NCBI GenBank assembly: GCA_035515475.1
Contig: DATJBF010000012.1
Coordinates: forward strand, 1 to 30,110
DNA length: 30,110 nucleotides
DNA from: DATJBF01 sp035515475
GTDB lineage: Bacteria > Verrucomicrobiota > Verrucomicrobiia > Palsa-1439
Direction of reading: 5' to 3'
In this document: positions 30,023 to 30,110 of the stretch, piece by piece
Position numbering within the stretch: position 1 is the stretch's first letter
Layout of the letters: the number at the start of each line of letters is the position of its first letter
Position numbers and translations under genes: made by a program
Notes under the pieces: model-generated
What the model saw: the letters and a program-made list of their open reading frames with translations, nothing else
What the model was told of the DNA's origin: nothing
The model's database searches: none

Positions 30023-30110
30023 TCAGACCGGCGACCACTCAACTGCATTGCAGTTCAACGGCGGCAGCGCACTGTTGAGTTTCTCGACCAATTGCACCCA
30101 CCAGTCGCGC
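30023..30110 (-). CDS. 3' end of an unknown gene, related to the one at base 1
   Basis: On the minus strand a frame enters at 30109 and ends with TGA at 30023-30025. The 28 residues include RDWWVQLVEKLNSALPPLN and end in NCNAVEWSPV. They align with the peptide at 1-114 at about 14 of 27 positions with one 2-residue gap. The family is unknown to me. The gene is convergent with the TadG-like gene, 72 bp away. Confidence 0.45.
   Translation of the reverse strand, partial: RDWWVQLVEKLNSALPPLNCNAVEWSPV

Overview
The window is 30.1 kb of GC-rich, gene-dense chromosomal DNA. A PEP-CTERM sorting tail, heptose sugar-nucleotide genes, an exported SurA/PrsA-type foldase and a TPR lipoprotein point to a Gram-negative with a complex envelope. 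Together with spacers full of short-unit repeats, they make a member of the PVC group, most likely Verrucomicrobiota, the best guess. No rRNA or universal marker is present, so this stays an inference.

Layout. (1) 1-2135 is accessory-looking: the 3' end of an unknown gene, a truncated T5orf172/GIY-YIG remnant, a PEP-CTERM protein with a good promoter, and about 700 bp of gene-free, repeat-rich DNA. (2) 2136-3436 holds an unknown protein and the dITP/XTP pyrophosphatase rdgB. (3) 3524-12248 is a co-directional envelope-glycan cluster: a GDP-heptose-type nucleotidyltransferase, a heptose kinase and a sedoheptulose-7-phosphate isomerase, then a sugar-nucleotide epimerase, an ALG5-like GT2, two GT39/PMT-like membrane glycosyltransferases and a polyprenol-phosphate mannose synthase. 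The set could make an activated heptose and polyprenyl-phosphate sugars and pass sugars to acceptors outside the inner membrane. (4) 12322-17417 has an exported unknown protein, a small unknown protein, a parvulin foldase, two adjacent CNNM/CorC-type membrane proteins and a tandem-ACT protein. (5) 17428-21174 has an aldo/keto reductase facing hisF-hisI-trpE. (6) 21185-24369 has a TPR lipoprotein divergent from a Cys4 protein, an Hsp20 and a cyclophilin-like protein. (7) 24469-26871 has tRNA-Phe(GAA), a Na/phosphate cotransporter with a PhoU-like tail, and trmB. (8) 26872-29950 has a 430-bp regulatory region with a near-consensus sigma-54 promoter, then two TadE-like proteins and a VWA-containing TadG-like protein. 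(9) The window ends in the 3' end of a minus-strand gene whose C-terminal peptide resembles the one at base 1.

The most unusual signal is in the spacers of the glycan cluster. Three successive spacers each hold two facing arms of short degenerate tandem repeats, in unrelated sequences and with different unit lengths: 7 bp (3443-3513), 8 bp (4226-4359) and 9 bp (5966-6075). Within an arm the units match each other. Between arms, two of the three arrays differ by a recurrent transition at one fixed unit position, so the arms appear to be homogenised separately. A fourth 7-bp array sits inside hisF and encodes an extended loop, and a weaker inverted repeat brackets the trpE start site. A second notable signal is the sigma-54 promoter with a distant TGTTCA-N5-TGAACA site upstream of the Tad-type pilus genes.
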